Made by a program: the position numbers and the translations under genes. 11,465 nt of DNA from CAVYVZ01 sp050748045 (GTDB lineage Bacteria > Acidobacteriota > Vicinamibacteria > Vicinamibacterales > UBA2999), in contig JBOGIW010000063.1 in the NCBI GenBank assembly GCA_050748045.1, forward strand, positions 1 to 11,465, given 5' to 3'. Below, one piece after another: positions 1-6,737 of the stretch. Below the pieces are notes generated by a model. It did not search any database and was not told where the DNA came from. It saw only the letters and a list, made by a program, of their open reading frames with translations. Every line of letters begins with the position of its first letter. The first letter of the stretch is position 1.

Positions 1-354
1 AGCTTGAGGGTGTACTCCTGCCCGATCGGCCAGTCGGCGCGCAGCGGGCGCGACCTCCGCGGGTTCGAGGTCGACCGGGCGGCGCGCGCCGTGCTGCACG
101 AGCACGGGTACGGCGCGCACATCCTGCACCGCACGGGCCACAGCCTCGGCGAAACGGTGCACGGCAACGGCGTGCACCTCGACGACTACGAGACGCACGA
201 CGACCGGCGGATTCTCCCGGGCACCGGCTTCACCATCGAGCCGGGGCTCTACTTCGACACGTTCGGCGTGCGCACCGAGATCAACATGTTCCGCGGCGAT
301 CGCGACGCCACTGTGACGGGCGCGCGCCAGACCGCAATTGTCACGTTGGTGTAA
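1..354 (+). CDS. M24-family metallopeptidase (Xaa-Pro aminopeptidase/dipeptidase-like), C-terminal part
   Basis: The gene enters from the left edge, and only its last 117 codons are visible, ending in TAA at 352-354. They show the C-terminal signature of the creatinase/aminopeptidase fold. An HRTGHSLG block carries the metal-ligand histidine, HGNGVHLDD follows, then IEPGLY with a ligand glutamate and a closing RTEIN with the last ligand glutamate. M24 enzymes with these motifs use two metal ions, often Mn or Co, to remove residues from X-Pro peptides. The two aspartate ligands would lie upstream of the window. The exact specificity (PepP, PepQ or another M24 member) cannot be told from this end. 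The next gene starts 11 bases after the stop, so co-transcription with the HtrA protease is likely. A TTG at position 4 is not the true start, because conserved domain sequence is already under way there. Confidence 0.88.
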   Translation, partial: SLRVYSCPIGQSARSGRDLRGFEVDRAARAVLHEHGYGAHILHRTGHSLGETVHGNGVHLDDYETHDDRRILPGTGFTIEPGLYFDTFGVRTEINMFRGDRDATVTGARQTAIVTLV

Positions 355-356
355 CC

Positions 357-360
357 GGAG
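357..360 (+). promoter_or_regulatory. Ribosome binding site of the HtrA gene
   Basis: GGAG lies five bases before the ATG at 366, between the peptidase stop codon and the protease start. It is one of only two convincing Shine-Dalgarno sequences in the window and fixes the protease start. Confidence 0.7.
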
Positions 361-365
361 GCACC

Positions 366-1889
366 ATGTCGAATCGCAAGACCACCCTGTTTTACGCGCT
401 CCTCATTGCCGTGGCCTCGCTCGCCGTCGGCATGGTGCTGGCCTCGCGCCTGGGCCTTTCGCCGCAGTCCGGCGCGCAGACGCTCGCCGCGCCGCCGATG
501 AACAGCGCGCCGATCAACGGCCCGGTGACCGCGAGCACGTTTCGCGACATCGCGAAGGCGGTGACCCCGGCCGTCGTCAACATCCGCACGGAGTCGCGGC
601 AGCGCACGCAGGATCTGACCGACTTCTTCGGGGGCGACGATCTGTTCAACCGGTTCTTCGGCCCCCCCCAGGGCCAGGGACGCCGCTTCCGGCCGCGCGA
701 CCAGATCGCCGTCGCCGCGGGCACGGGCTTCATCATCGACAAGCAGGGCCTCATCATCACGAACAACCACGTGGTCGAGGGCGCCACGAAAATCCAGGTG
801 TCGCTCTTTGGCGACGACGACGGCCAGACCTACGACGCGCGCGTCGTCGGCCGCGACCCGCTCACCGACAGCGCCCTGATCGAGCTCACGCAGAAGCCAA
901 GCCGGACCCTGCCGGAGATCAAGTTCGGCGATTCCGCGCAGGTGCAGCCTGGCGATTTCGTGATGGCGATCGGCAATCCGTTCGGCCTGGCGCACACGGT
1001 CAGCGTCGGCGTCATCAGCGCGCTCGAGCGCCCGTTCCCGGTCGCCGAGCAGCGCTTCGCCCAGGTGCTGCAGACCGACGCGGCCATCAACCCCGGCAAC
1101 TCCGGTGGTCCGCTGCTGAACCTCCGCGGCGAGGTCGTCGGGATCAACACGGCCATCTACACCGACCAGCGCCAGGGCAACATCGGCATCGGGTTCGCGA
1201 TGCCGATCAATGTCGTGCGCGACCTGCTGCCGCAACTGCGCACGGGGAAGATCACGCGCGGCCGCATCGGCGTGTCCGTGGGCGCGGTGCCGACCGACGC
1301 GCTCGACGAGTTCGGGCTCACCGAACGGAAGGGCGCGCTCGTCGCCAGGGTCGATTCCGGCGGCCCCGCCGCCGCGGCCGGCCTCGAGCCGGGTGACGTC
1401 ATCATCGAGTTCAACGGGAGGCCGATCAGGAACAACAACGAGCTCGTGGCGATGGTGGTCAACACCAAGCCGAGCACCACCGTCCCCATCAAGGTGCTGC
1501 GCGACAAACAGGAGCGCACCTTCAACATCACGGTTGGCGAGCTCGATCTCGAAGAGGAGAGCACCGTCTCGCGTCGCCGCGCCGCCCCGGAGGAAGAGGC
1601 CAGCAGCGGCTTCGGCATGACGCTCGGCAACATCACGCCCGAGATCGCCCGCCGCCTGCGGCTGGACGAGGACGTGCGCGGAGCGGTCATCACCGACGTT
1701 GAACCGGGCAGCCCCGCGGCGCGCGCGGGCCTCTCGCCGGGCGACGTGATCACGCGCGTGAACCGCCGGCCGGTCGCGACCGTCGCCGAGGCCACGCGCG
1801 AGCTCGCCCGCGTGGCGTCGGGCGGCACCGCCTTCCTCCTCGTCCTCCGCGGCGGCGAGGAGACCTTCGTGACCGTCACCAAGGAGTAA
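366..1889 (+). CDS. htrA: Membrane-anchored HtrA/Deg-type serine protease with two PDZ domains
   Basis: This 507-residue protein matches the DegP/DegQ layout and is an envelope protease/chaperone acting on misfolded exported proteins. Residues 8-27 form one hydrophobic segment (signal peptide or signal anchor). No lipobox cysteine is seen. A trypsin-like domain covers about residues 55-290 with the full catalytic triad: His135 in TNNHVVEG, Asp168 in DPLTDSALIEL and Ser246 in NPGNSGGPL. PDZ1 covers about 295-390 and PDZ2 about 415-505, joined by a charged linker rich in Glu and Arg (about 391-412). The length is normal for a two-PDZ Deg protease. The start is supported by a GGAG five bases upstream. 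A hairpin terminator follows at 1935-1965. Whether it stays anchored or is released into the periplasm cannot be told from sequence. Confidence 0.95.
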   Translation: MSNRKTTLFYALLIAVASLAVGMVLASRLGLSPQSGAQTLAAPPMNSAPINGPVTASTFRDIAKAVTPAVVNIRTESRQRTQDLTDFFGGDDLFNRFFGPPQGQGRRFRPRDQIAVAAGTGFIIDKQGLIITNNHVVEGATKIQVSLFGDDDGQTYDARVVGRDPLTDSALIELTQKPSRTLPEIKFGDSAQVQPGDFVMAIGNPFGLAHTVSVGVISALERPFPVAEQRFAQVLQTDAAINPGNSGGPLLNLRGEVVGINTAIYTDQRQGNIGIGFAMPINVVRDLLPQLRTGKITRGRIGVSVGAVPTDALDEFGLTERKGALVARVDSGGPAAAAGLEPGDVIIEFNGRPIRNNNELVAMVVNTKPSTTVPIKVLRDKQERTFNITVGELDLEEESTVSRRRAAPEEEASSGFGMTLGNITPEIARRLRLDEDVRGAVITDVEPGSPAARAGLSPGDVITRVNRRPVATVAEATRELARVASGGTAFLLVLRGGEETFVTVTKE

Positions 1890-1934
1890 GGAGCAGGGCT
1901 GCTCCGGTTTCAAGGGATCAGGCCAAGGGCTACC

Positions 1935-1965
1935 AAGGGCTCAGGGGGACATCCCCTGAGCCCTT
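1935..1965 (+). terminator. Strong hairpin after htrA, probable intrinsic terminator
   Basis: AAGGGCTCAGGGG (1935-1947) pairs perfectly over 13 bp with CCCCTGAGCCCTT (1953-1965) around a five-base loop. The downstream tract is pyrimidine-rich (TTCCTCTTC) rather than a pure T-run, so termination may be partial. The motif CCAAGGGCT occurs twice (1923-1931 and 1933-1941), giving the 3' arm an alternative upstream partner. The start codon of the next gene is only seven bases past the stem. Confidence 0.7.
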
Positions 1966-1972
1966 CCTCTTC

Positions 1973-3280
1973 ATGACGGCGCTCGACGTCATCGTTCGCA
2001 GAATCCATGAGCGCGGTCCGCTGACCGTCGCGGACTTCATGTCGATCGCCCTCCATCATCCCGAGCACGGGTACTACGCCACGGCGGCACGCCGCACCGG
2101 GCGCAACGGCGACTTCTTCACGAGCGTCGACGTGGGGCCCATGTTCGGCGCGCTGCTCGCCCGCCAGTTCGCGGAGATGTGGCGGTTTCTTCGCGATCCG
2201 CGATCCGCGATCCCCCATCCGCGATCCGCCATCCGCGATCCGCGATCCGCTCTCCGTTCTCCGGAATCCGCGATCCGTGATTCGCAAGCGGTCATCCACG
2301 ATGCGGCGGGTGGACAGCGGACCGCGGAGAGCCGAGGGCGGAATGCGGAGAGCGGAGAGGCCTTCGACCTCGTCGAGGCGGCGGCCTCCGACGGCCAGCT
2401 CGCGCGTGACGTGCTCGACTGGGCGCAGGTGAACGACCCCGACTTCTATCGGGCGATCCGACTGCGCCTCGTGGAGTCGAGCCCGGCGGCCCGGGCGGCG
2501 CAGGCGGAGGTCCTCGCGCCGCACGCGGAGAAGTTCGCCGGCTCCGGCGCACGTCTTCCGGACGTGGTCCACGGCGTCATCTTCGCGAACGAGCTGCTCG
2601 ACGCCCTGCCCGTCCACAGCGTGGTCATGACGGCGCAGGGCCTCCGCGAGCACTACATCGATGTGGGGCCCGGCGGGCGCCTCCTGGAGCGGGTGGGCCG
2701 TCCCTCGAGCGATGCGCTCGAGCATTACCTGGCCACCGCGGGTGTGCGGCTCGAGCCCGGGTGGCGCGCCGAAATCAATCTCGCGGCGCTCGCCTGGATC
2801 GCGCGTGCGGCGCGTGCGCTCCGTCGCGGGTTCCTCCTGCTCATCGACTACGGTCACGAGGCGCACGAGCTCTATTCCGCCACCCATGCCGCCGGCACGC
2901 TGACGACCTTCCATCGCCATGTGACCGGGCAGGGCGGAGCGCCTGGGAAGACGGTGCCGGCCACACCCCCATGGCTCGTCGATCCCGGCGGCCGCGATAT
3001 CACCTCACACGTCGACCTGACGGGCGTGGCGCGCGCGGCTTCTGAGCGGGGCTGCACGACCCTCGGCATCCTGGACCAGACCTATTTCCTGCTCGCGCTC
3101 GGCCTGCCCGATCTTGCGGCCGGAGACGGCCCGTCGCTTGCGGAGACGCGCCGGCGGCTGGCCCTGAAAACGCTCATCATGCCCGGTGGCCTCGGCAGCA
3201 CCCACAAGGTGATGGTGTTCGGGAAGGACGTTGAGGCCGCGCCGCTGCAGGGGCTGTCTGGGATGCGCCGTCTGACATAA
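1973..3280 (+). CDS. SAM-dependent methyltransferase, MidA/NDUFAF7 (DUF185) family, with an in-frame heptad-repeat insert
   Basis: This 435-residue protein has the ordered signatures of the family. HPEHGYY lies near residue 30, GDFFTSVDVGPMFG at 46-59, and a motif-I-like VEAAASDGQLARDVL at 134-148. NELLDALPV follows at 206-214, IDYGHE at 291-296, GTLTTFHRH at 308-316 and DITSHVDLTGV at 342-352. The mitochondrial member NDUFAF7 methylates an arginine of the complex I subunit NDUFS2. The bacterial substrate is generally unknown, and I do not assign one. Motif I is degenerate, with AAASDG replacing the usual glycine-rich loop. Residues 74-129 (2192-2359) are a heptad-repeat insert placed just before motif I, which makes the protein longer than typical members. 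The ATG at 1973 has no Shine-Dalgarno sequence and nearly abuts the upstream hairpin. It is chosen because family homology begins almost at once (ERGPLTVADFM). Confidence 0.88.
   Translation: MTALDVIVRRIHERGPLTVADFMSIALHHPEHGYYATAARRTGRNGDFFTSVDVGPMFGALLARQFAEMWRFLRDPRSAIPHPRSAIRDPRSALRSPESAIRDSQAVIHDAAGGQRTAESRGRNAESGEAFDLVEAAASDGQLARDVLDWAQVNDPDFYRAIRLRLVESSPAARAAQAEVLAPHAEKFAGSGARLPDVVHGVIFANELLDALPVHSVVMTAQGLREHYIDVGPGGRLLERVGRPSSDALEHYLATAGVRLEPGWRAEINLAALAWIARAARALRRGFLLLIDYGHEAHELYSATHAAGTLTTFHRHVTGQGGAPGKTVPATPPWLVDPGGRDITSHVDLTGVARAASERGCTTLGILDQTYFLLALGLPDLAAGDGPSLAETRRRLALKTLIMPGGLGSTHKVMVFGKDVEAAPLQGLSGMRRLT
2192..2359 (+). repeat. Heptanucleotide array with inverted symmetry inside the methyltransferase gene
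   Basis: The segment divides into exactly 24 consecutive 7-mers (168 bp, 56 codons). Its 5' part is CGCGATC, seen seven times unaltered, with variants CGCCATC, CCCCATC, CGCTCTC, CGTTCTC and CGGAATC. The middle is degenerate. The 3' part is reverse-complement type: CGGACCG, CGGAGAG three times, and CGGAATG. Positions 2250-2270 can pair with 2339-2359 at 18 of 21 positions. The first heptad starts on a codon boundary (residue 74), and the array reads as the heptapeptide RDPRSAI and variants. It replaces the loop between EMWRFL and FDLVEAA. No stop codon arises in the host frame. Confidence 0.9.
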
Positions 3281-3282
3281 GG

Positions 3283-3323
3283 ACCCTTAAGGGTGTCTGG
3301 CCCTCAATTGGGGCCAGACCCCT
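3283..3323. repeat. Two adjacent palindromes after the methyltransferase gene (REP-like or terminator)
   Basis: ACCCTTAAGGGT (3283-3294) is a perfect 12-bp palindrome. It is followed by GTCTGGCCC (3295-3303) pairing with GGGCCAGAC (3311-3319). The stem extends outward through AGGG/CCCT with one bulged T at 3294. The two structures share bases, so only one can form at a time. No T-run follows, so this looks more like a repetitive extragenic palindrome or a Rho-type 3' end than a classical intrinsic terminator. Confidence 0.6.
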
Positions 3324-3355
3324 ATGTCCCTGGTGTGATAGCCTCCAGTGGCCGC

Positions 3356-3360
3356 GGAGG
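3356..3360 (+). promoter_or_regulatory. Ribosome binding site that fixes the CYTH start
   Basis: A full GGAGG lies five bases before the ATG at 3366. It overrules the in-frame GTG at 3348, which would add six residues but has no ribosome binding site. Confidence 0.75.
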
Positions 3361-3365
3361 CGCCG

Positions 3366-3923
3366 ATGACGCTGATGCTCGAACGTGAGGTCAAGCTGCG
3401 GTTCGACAACCCCGACCAGGCACGGGATGCCGTTCTCGCGGCGGGCGCCACACCCCTCAAGTGCCGACGCCTCCAGGAGGATTACCTCCTCGACACCGAG
3501 GACGAGCTGCTGCGGCGGCGCCGATGCGTGCTGCGCATCCGCACGGAGTCGGGCAAGAGCCTGCTGACCTTCAAGGGTCCCGTGCAGCCATCCAGCATGA
3601 AGGTTCGCGAAGAGCACGAAACCGTCGTCGGCGACGGCGAGGTGCTGCTGCATGTCTTCGAGGAGCTCGGCCTCCACGTGTGGTTCCGCTACGAGAAATA
3701 TCGCGAGGAGTACTCCGCCGAGGATGTCACGGTGGCCATCGACGAAACACCCATCGGCACGTTCGTGGAAATCGAGGGTGGCGAGCAGGGCATCCTGGCG
3801 ATGACCGAGGCCATCGGCCGGACGGAGGCCGACTTCGTCCTCGATTCCTACCGGGGCCTCTTCGTCAAGCTGCGCGACGAGCATGGCTTCGCCGGCAGCG
3901 ACATGCTGTTCGACGCGGAATGA
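3366..3923 (+). CDS. CYTH-domain protein (class IV adenylate cyclase CyaB / triphosphatase-like)
   Basis: This 185-residue protein opens with LEREVKLRF, containing the ExExK signature (Glu6, Glu8, Lys10) of CYTH triphosphate-tunnel enzymes. Further tunnel-type charged residues follow: RRRRCVLRIRTE (50-61), LLTFKGP (66-72), KVREEHET (79-86), RYEKYREEY (108-116), AIDETPIGTFVEIEG (124-138) and a late SYRGLFVKL (161-169). CYTH proteins bind triphosphate-containing substrates with divalent metal. Members include class IV adenylate cyclases, thiamine triphosphatases and inorganic triphosphatases. This single-domain form of about 185 residues is usually annotated CyaB-like, but sequence alone cannot choose among the activities. 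The start is fixed by GGAGG at 3356-3360. The stop overlaps the next start (ATGA at 3920-3923), implying translational coupling to the nucleotidyltransferase. Confidence 0.87.
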   Translation: MTLMLEREVKLRFDNPDQARDAVLAAGATPLKCRRLQEDYLLDTEDELLRRRRCVLRIRTESGKSLLTFKGPVQPSSMKVREEHETVVGDGEVLLHVFEELGLHVWFRYEKYREEYSAEDVTVAIDETPIGTFVEIEGGEQGILAMTEAIGRTEADFVLDSYRGLFVKLRDEHGFAGSDMLFDAE

Positions 3924-4849
3924 TCCCGGCGCTCGTGCTGACGGCCGGCCTGGCCACCCGGCTGCGGCCGCTGTCGCACGTCCGCGCCAAGGCGGCGCTG
4001 CCCGTCGCCGGCCGCCCGCTCGTGCATCGCATCATCAGCCGCCTGGAAGCCGCGGGCGTGCGCGACCTGGTGCTCAACCTCCACCACCTGCCGCACACGA
4101 TTACGCGGGTCGTCGGCGACGGCGCGCACCTCGGCGTGCGCGTGCGGTACTCGTGGGAATCGCCGGTGCTCGGCTCGGCGGGCGGCCCGCGTCGCGCCCT
4201 CCCGCTCCTCGACGCGCCGCGCTTCCTCGTCGTCAACGGCGACACGCTCACCGACGTTGCCGTTGAGGCCGTGGTACGCGACCACGAGCGCTCCGGCGCC
4301 CTGGTGACGATGGCGGTCGTGCCAAACGCGGACCCGGACAAGTACGGCGGCGTCCTCGTCGACGAGGGCGGAGTGGTGACCGGTTTCACGCGCCGGGGGT
4401 CGCCGCCACCGTCGTATCACTTCATCGGCGTGCAGGTCGCGCAGGCCGATGCGTTCGCCGGCGTGCCGGACGAGGCGCGGCGCGACTCGGTGGGCGCCCT
4501 GTATCCTGAGCTGATGCGAGACCGCCCCGGGTCGATTCGCGCGCACATCTCCCGCGCCGCGTTCCTCGATATCGGCACGCCGGCCGACTACCTCGACACG
4601 TGCGTCCGCCTCGCCGCGCGCGAAGGTCAGCCGCTCCCGCGGGGCACCGTCCTCTGGGATGATGTCGTGGTTGAGCCGGGCGCGCGGCTGCAGGACTGTG
4701 TCGTCACCGACGGCGTACGGGTGCCGGCGCGTGCCGACTGGTCCGGCGTGACCGTGCGCATCGCCGGCGACCACCTCGAGCCCTTCGAACGCCGCGAGGA
4801 GGGCCTGGCGATTGGCCCCATCGCGCGAGGCACCGGGCGCGCTCGATGA
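3920..4849 (+). CDS. murU: Sugar-1-phosphate nucleotidyltransferase, MurU-like
   Basis: This 309-residue protein begins with the nucleotide-binding signature LTAGLATRLRPL (7-18), followed by AKAALPVAGRPL (23-34) with the phosphate-contacting lysine. ESPVLGSAGG (80-89) follows, then the metal-binding VVNGDTLTDV (104-113) and a late FLDIGTPADY (215-224). After about residue 240 a short stretch resembles hexapeptide beta-helix turns (WDDVVVEPGARLQDCVV). The family joins a sugar 1-phosphate to an NTP. Products include UDP-MurNAc (MurU), GDP-mannose and dTDP- or UDP-glucose. The directly coupled AmgK-like kinase downstream favours the MurU role in peptidoglycan sugar recycling, but GDP-mannose or ADP-heptose-type chemistry remains possible. 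It starts at the ATG overlapping the CYTH stop and ends with an ATGA overlap into the kinase gene, so the three genes look translationally coupled. Confidence 0.85.
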   Translation: MIPALVLTAGLATRLRPLSHVRAKAALPVAGRPLVHRIISRLEAAGVRDLVLNLHHLPHTITRVVGDGAHLGVRVRYSWESPVLGSAGGPRRALPLLDAPRFLVVNGDTLTDVAVEAVVRDHERSGALVTMAVVPNADPDKYGGVLVDEGGVVTGFTRRGSPPPSYHFIGVQVAQADAFAGVPDEARRDSVGALYPELMRDRPGSIRAHISRAAFLDIGTPADYLDTCVRLAAREGQPLPRGTVLWDDVVVEPGARLQDCVVTDGVRVPARADWSGVTVRIAGDHLEPFERREEGLAIGPIARGTGRAR

Positions 4850-5865
4850 CGCTCGACCCGCGAATCGATCGCTTCCTCGCCGAGACGGGCCTCGGCGCGC
4901 GCGACGCCAAGGTGCTGCCGCTGACAGGCGACGCGTCGGACCGGCGCTACTTTCGCGTCCTCCTGCGCGGTGAGCCGTCGCAGGTGCTCGCCCTGCACGC
5001 GGGCGCGATCGCCTTCGACACGCTCCCCTTCGTCAACGTCTCGCGCCTGCTGGCGGCCATGCCCCTGCCCGTGCCGCGCATCCTGGCGCACTCGGACCCG
5101 CTCGGGATCATCGCGCTGCAGGACCTCGGCGACGTGACGCTGCAGGCGCACGTCGGGGCCGCGTCGCAGGCCGAGCACGCGGCGCTCTACCGCCAGGCCG
5201 CGGGCTTCGTCGACGTGCTGCAGCGGCGCGGCCGCGAGCTCGAATCGAGCGAGCACGTGCCGTACGGCATTGCCTTCGACGTGGACAAGCTCACGTGGGA
5301 GCTGCAGTTCTTCACGAAGCACTTTCTCGAAGGCTATCGTGGGGCCTCGCTCACACGGGCCTCGAGGGAGGCGCTCGCTCGGGAATACGCGGCCATCGTC
5401 GAGGAGCTGGCGGCGGAGCCGCGCGTGCTGTGCCACCGCGATTACCACAGCCGCAACCTCATGCTCCACGAAGGCAGCCTGTACATCATCGACTTCCAGG
5501 ATGCGCGGATGGGGCCGGATACCTACGATCTCGTCTCGTTGCTGCGCGACTCCTACGTGGACTTCACCGAGGAGCAGGTGGAGGAGCTCGTCGGGGTTTT
5601 CCTCGCCCTGCGCCGGACCGGCGCCGGCCACGGTGCCGACGTGGCCGGCCGCCAGGCGTTCCGGGCCCGGTTCGACCTCATGGCCCTGCAGCGCAACCTG
5701 AAGGGGCTCGGCACTTTTGGGTTCCAGACGCTGAACCGCGGCAACACGGTCTACATTCAGTACATCCCGCGGACGCTGAGCTATGCCCGCGCCAACCTGG
5801 CGAAGTACGCGCGTTTCGGCCGGCTTCGCGAGCTGCTGGCAGAGCACCTCGAAGAACTGCGATAA
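4846..5865 (+). CDS. amgK: AmgK-like sugar kinase (aminoglycoside-phosphotransferase fold)
   Basis: This 339-residue protein has the aminoglycoside phosphotransferase fold in its AmgK version. It has an N-terminal LTGDASDRRYFRV (26-38), LQDLGD (91-96) and a catalytic loop CHRDYHSRNLM (196-206) with Asp199. The metal-binding IIDFQDARMGPDTYDLVSLL (214-233) carries Asp216. The AmgK-type C-terminal segment LQRNLKGLGTFGF (281-293) follows. AmgK phosphorylates the anomeric hydroxyl of MurNAc and GlcNAc. MurU then uridylylates the product, bypassing de novo UDP-MurNAc synthesis and its fosfomycin-sensitive MurA step. The pairing here supports that role, though relatives acting on other hexoses exist. 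The start overlaps the upstream stop (ATGA at 4846-4849). The next coding region begins eight bases after the TAA. Confidence 0.87.
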   Translation: MTLDPRIDRFLAETGLGARDAKVLPLTGDASDRRYFRVLLRGEPSQVLALHAGAIAFDTLPFVNVSRLLAAMPLPVPRILAHSDPLGIIALQDLGDVTLQAHVGAASQAEHAALYRQAAGFVDVLQRRGRELESSEHVPYGIAFDVDKLTWELQFFTKHFLEGYRGASLTRASREALAREYAAIVEELAAEPRVLCHRDYHSRNLMLHEGSLYIIDFQDARMGPDTYDLVSLLRDSYVDFTEEQVEELVGVFLALRRTGAGHGADVAGRQAFRARFDLMALQRNLKGLGTFGFQTLNRGNTVYIQYIPRTLSYARANLAKYARFGRLRELLAEHLEELR

Positions 5866-5873
5866 TCTCCTGT

Positions 5874-6728
5874 TTGGACCGTCGATTCGGAGTCTCCACT
5901 CATCTCTTCCACGAGACGCGTCTCTGCCGCGGCCACCTGGGCGACGTGGCGGGGCACGGCTTCGAAACGGTCGAGGTCTTCGCCACGCGCTCCCATTTCG
6001 ACTACCGCGATCCGCGCGCCATCGGGGAGCTGGCGGAATGGCTGGGCGACGCGCGGCTCGAGCTGCACTCGGTGCACGCGCCCATCGTCGAGGGCATGGC
6101 TGCCGGCAAATGGGTCGGCTCGTTTTCGAACGCCGCCGGCGACGAGGCGCGGCGGAGGCAGGCCGTGGAGGAGACGAAGGCCGCCCTGGAGATTGCGCGC
6201 ACGGTTCCGTTCCGATACCTGGTCGTGCACCTCGGGATGCCCGCCGGCCCTGAGCGCGACTCGAAGGGGGGCGACAACCAGCCGGCCGCCGCCCGACGCA
6301 GCGTCGAAGAGATCGTCGAGCTGGCGGCCGCCGTGAACGTCGAGGTCGCGCTCGAAGTGATCCCGAATCCGTTGTCCACGCCGGCCGCGCTCTGCCGCCT
6401 GCTCGAAGAGGACCTCGATGGCCTCGACGCCGGCATCTGCCTCGATTACGGTCACGCGCACCTCGGCGGCGACGTGGTCGAAGCCATCGAGACGATTTCC
6501 GGGCATCTGCTGACCACCCACGTGCACGACAACCACGGCACGCGCGACGACCATCTCGTGCCCTTCGCCGGGCGCATCGACTGGGACACGGCGATGATGT
6601 CGACGCAGAAAGTCGGTTACGACGGCGTCCTCATGTTCGAGGTGGCCGGCACGGGCAACCCGCTCGACGTGCTGAGGAAGACCTCCGCCGCGCGCGAGCG
6701 GCTGGAGAAGCTGTTCGTGGCGTTCTGA
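5874..6728 (+). CDS. Sugar phosphate isomerase/epimerase-like TIM-barrel protein
   Basis: This protein of about 284 residues belongs to the xylose-isomerase-like/AP-endonuclease-2 TIM-barrel superfamily. It starts FGVSTHLFHE and has EVFATRSHFDYRD (34-46), SVHAPI (66-71) and YLVVHLGMP (115-123). Likely metal ligands are Glu161 in LEVIPNP, Asp191 and His194 in CLDYGHAH, His216 and His218 in THVHDNHGTRDDH, and Glu256 in MFEVAGTGNP. The superfamily includes sugar isomerases, epimerases, inosose dehydratases and endonuclease IV. The substrate here is unknown, though its place behind the sugar kinase pair suggests a sugar or sugar phosphate. No ATG lies near the start of homology. The TTG at 5874 (LDRRFGVST) is the best start and gives an eight-base gap from the kinase stop. 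No clear Shine-Dalgarno sequence is present, which fits coupled translation. Confidence 0.82.
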   Translation: MDRRFGVSTHLFHETRLCRGHLGDVAGHGFETVEVFATRSHFDYRDPRAIGELAEWLGDARLELHSVHAPIVEGMAAGKWVGSFSNAAGDEARRRQAVEETKAALEIARTVPFRYLVVHLGMPAGPERDSKGGDNQPAAARRSVEEIVELAAAVNVEVALEVIPNPLSTPAALCRLLEEDLDGLDAGICLDYGHAHLGGDVVEAIETISGHLLTTHVHDNHGTRDDHLVPFAGRIDWDTAMMSTQKVGYDGVLMFEVAGTGNPLDVLRKTSAARERLEKLFVAF

Positions 6729-6737
6729 TTCTCCCTT

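Noticed and set aside
249..1913. Long 554-residue open frame on the minus strand opposite htrA
   Set aside because: It is low-complexity, Arg/Asp/Ala-rich and lies antisense to a protease with an intact catalytic triad and PDZ domains. High G+C makes such shadow frames common.
2192..2359. CRISPR array or recombination array
   Set aside because: The units are 7 bp without unique spacers and lie within a coding frame, with no cas gene nearby.
3308..3340. Promoter for the CYTH gene (TTGGGG with a TGTGATA-like box)
   Set aside because: Spacing and matches are poor, and the proposed -35 lies within the palindrome stem.
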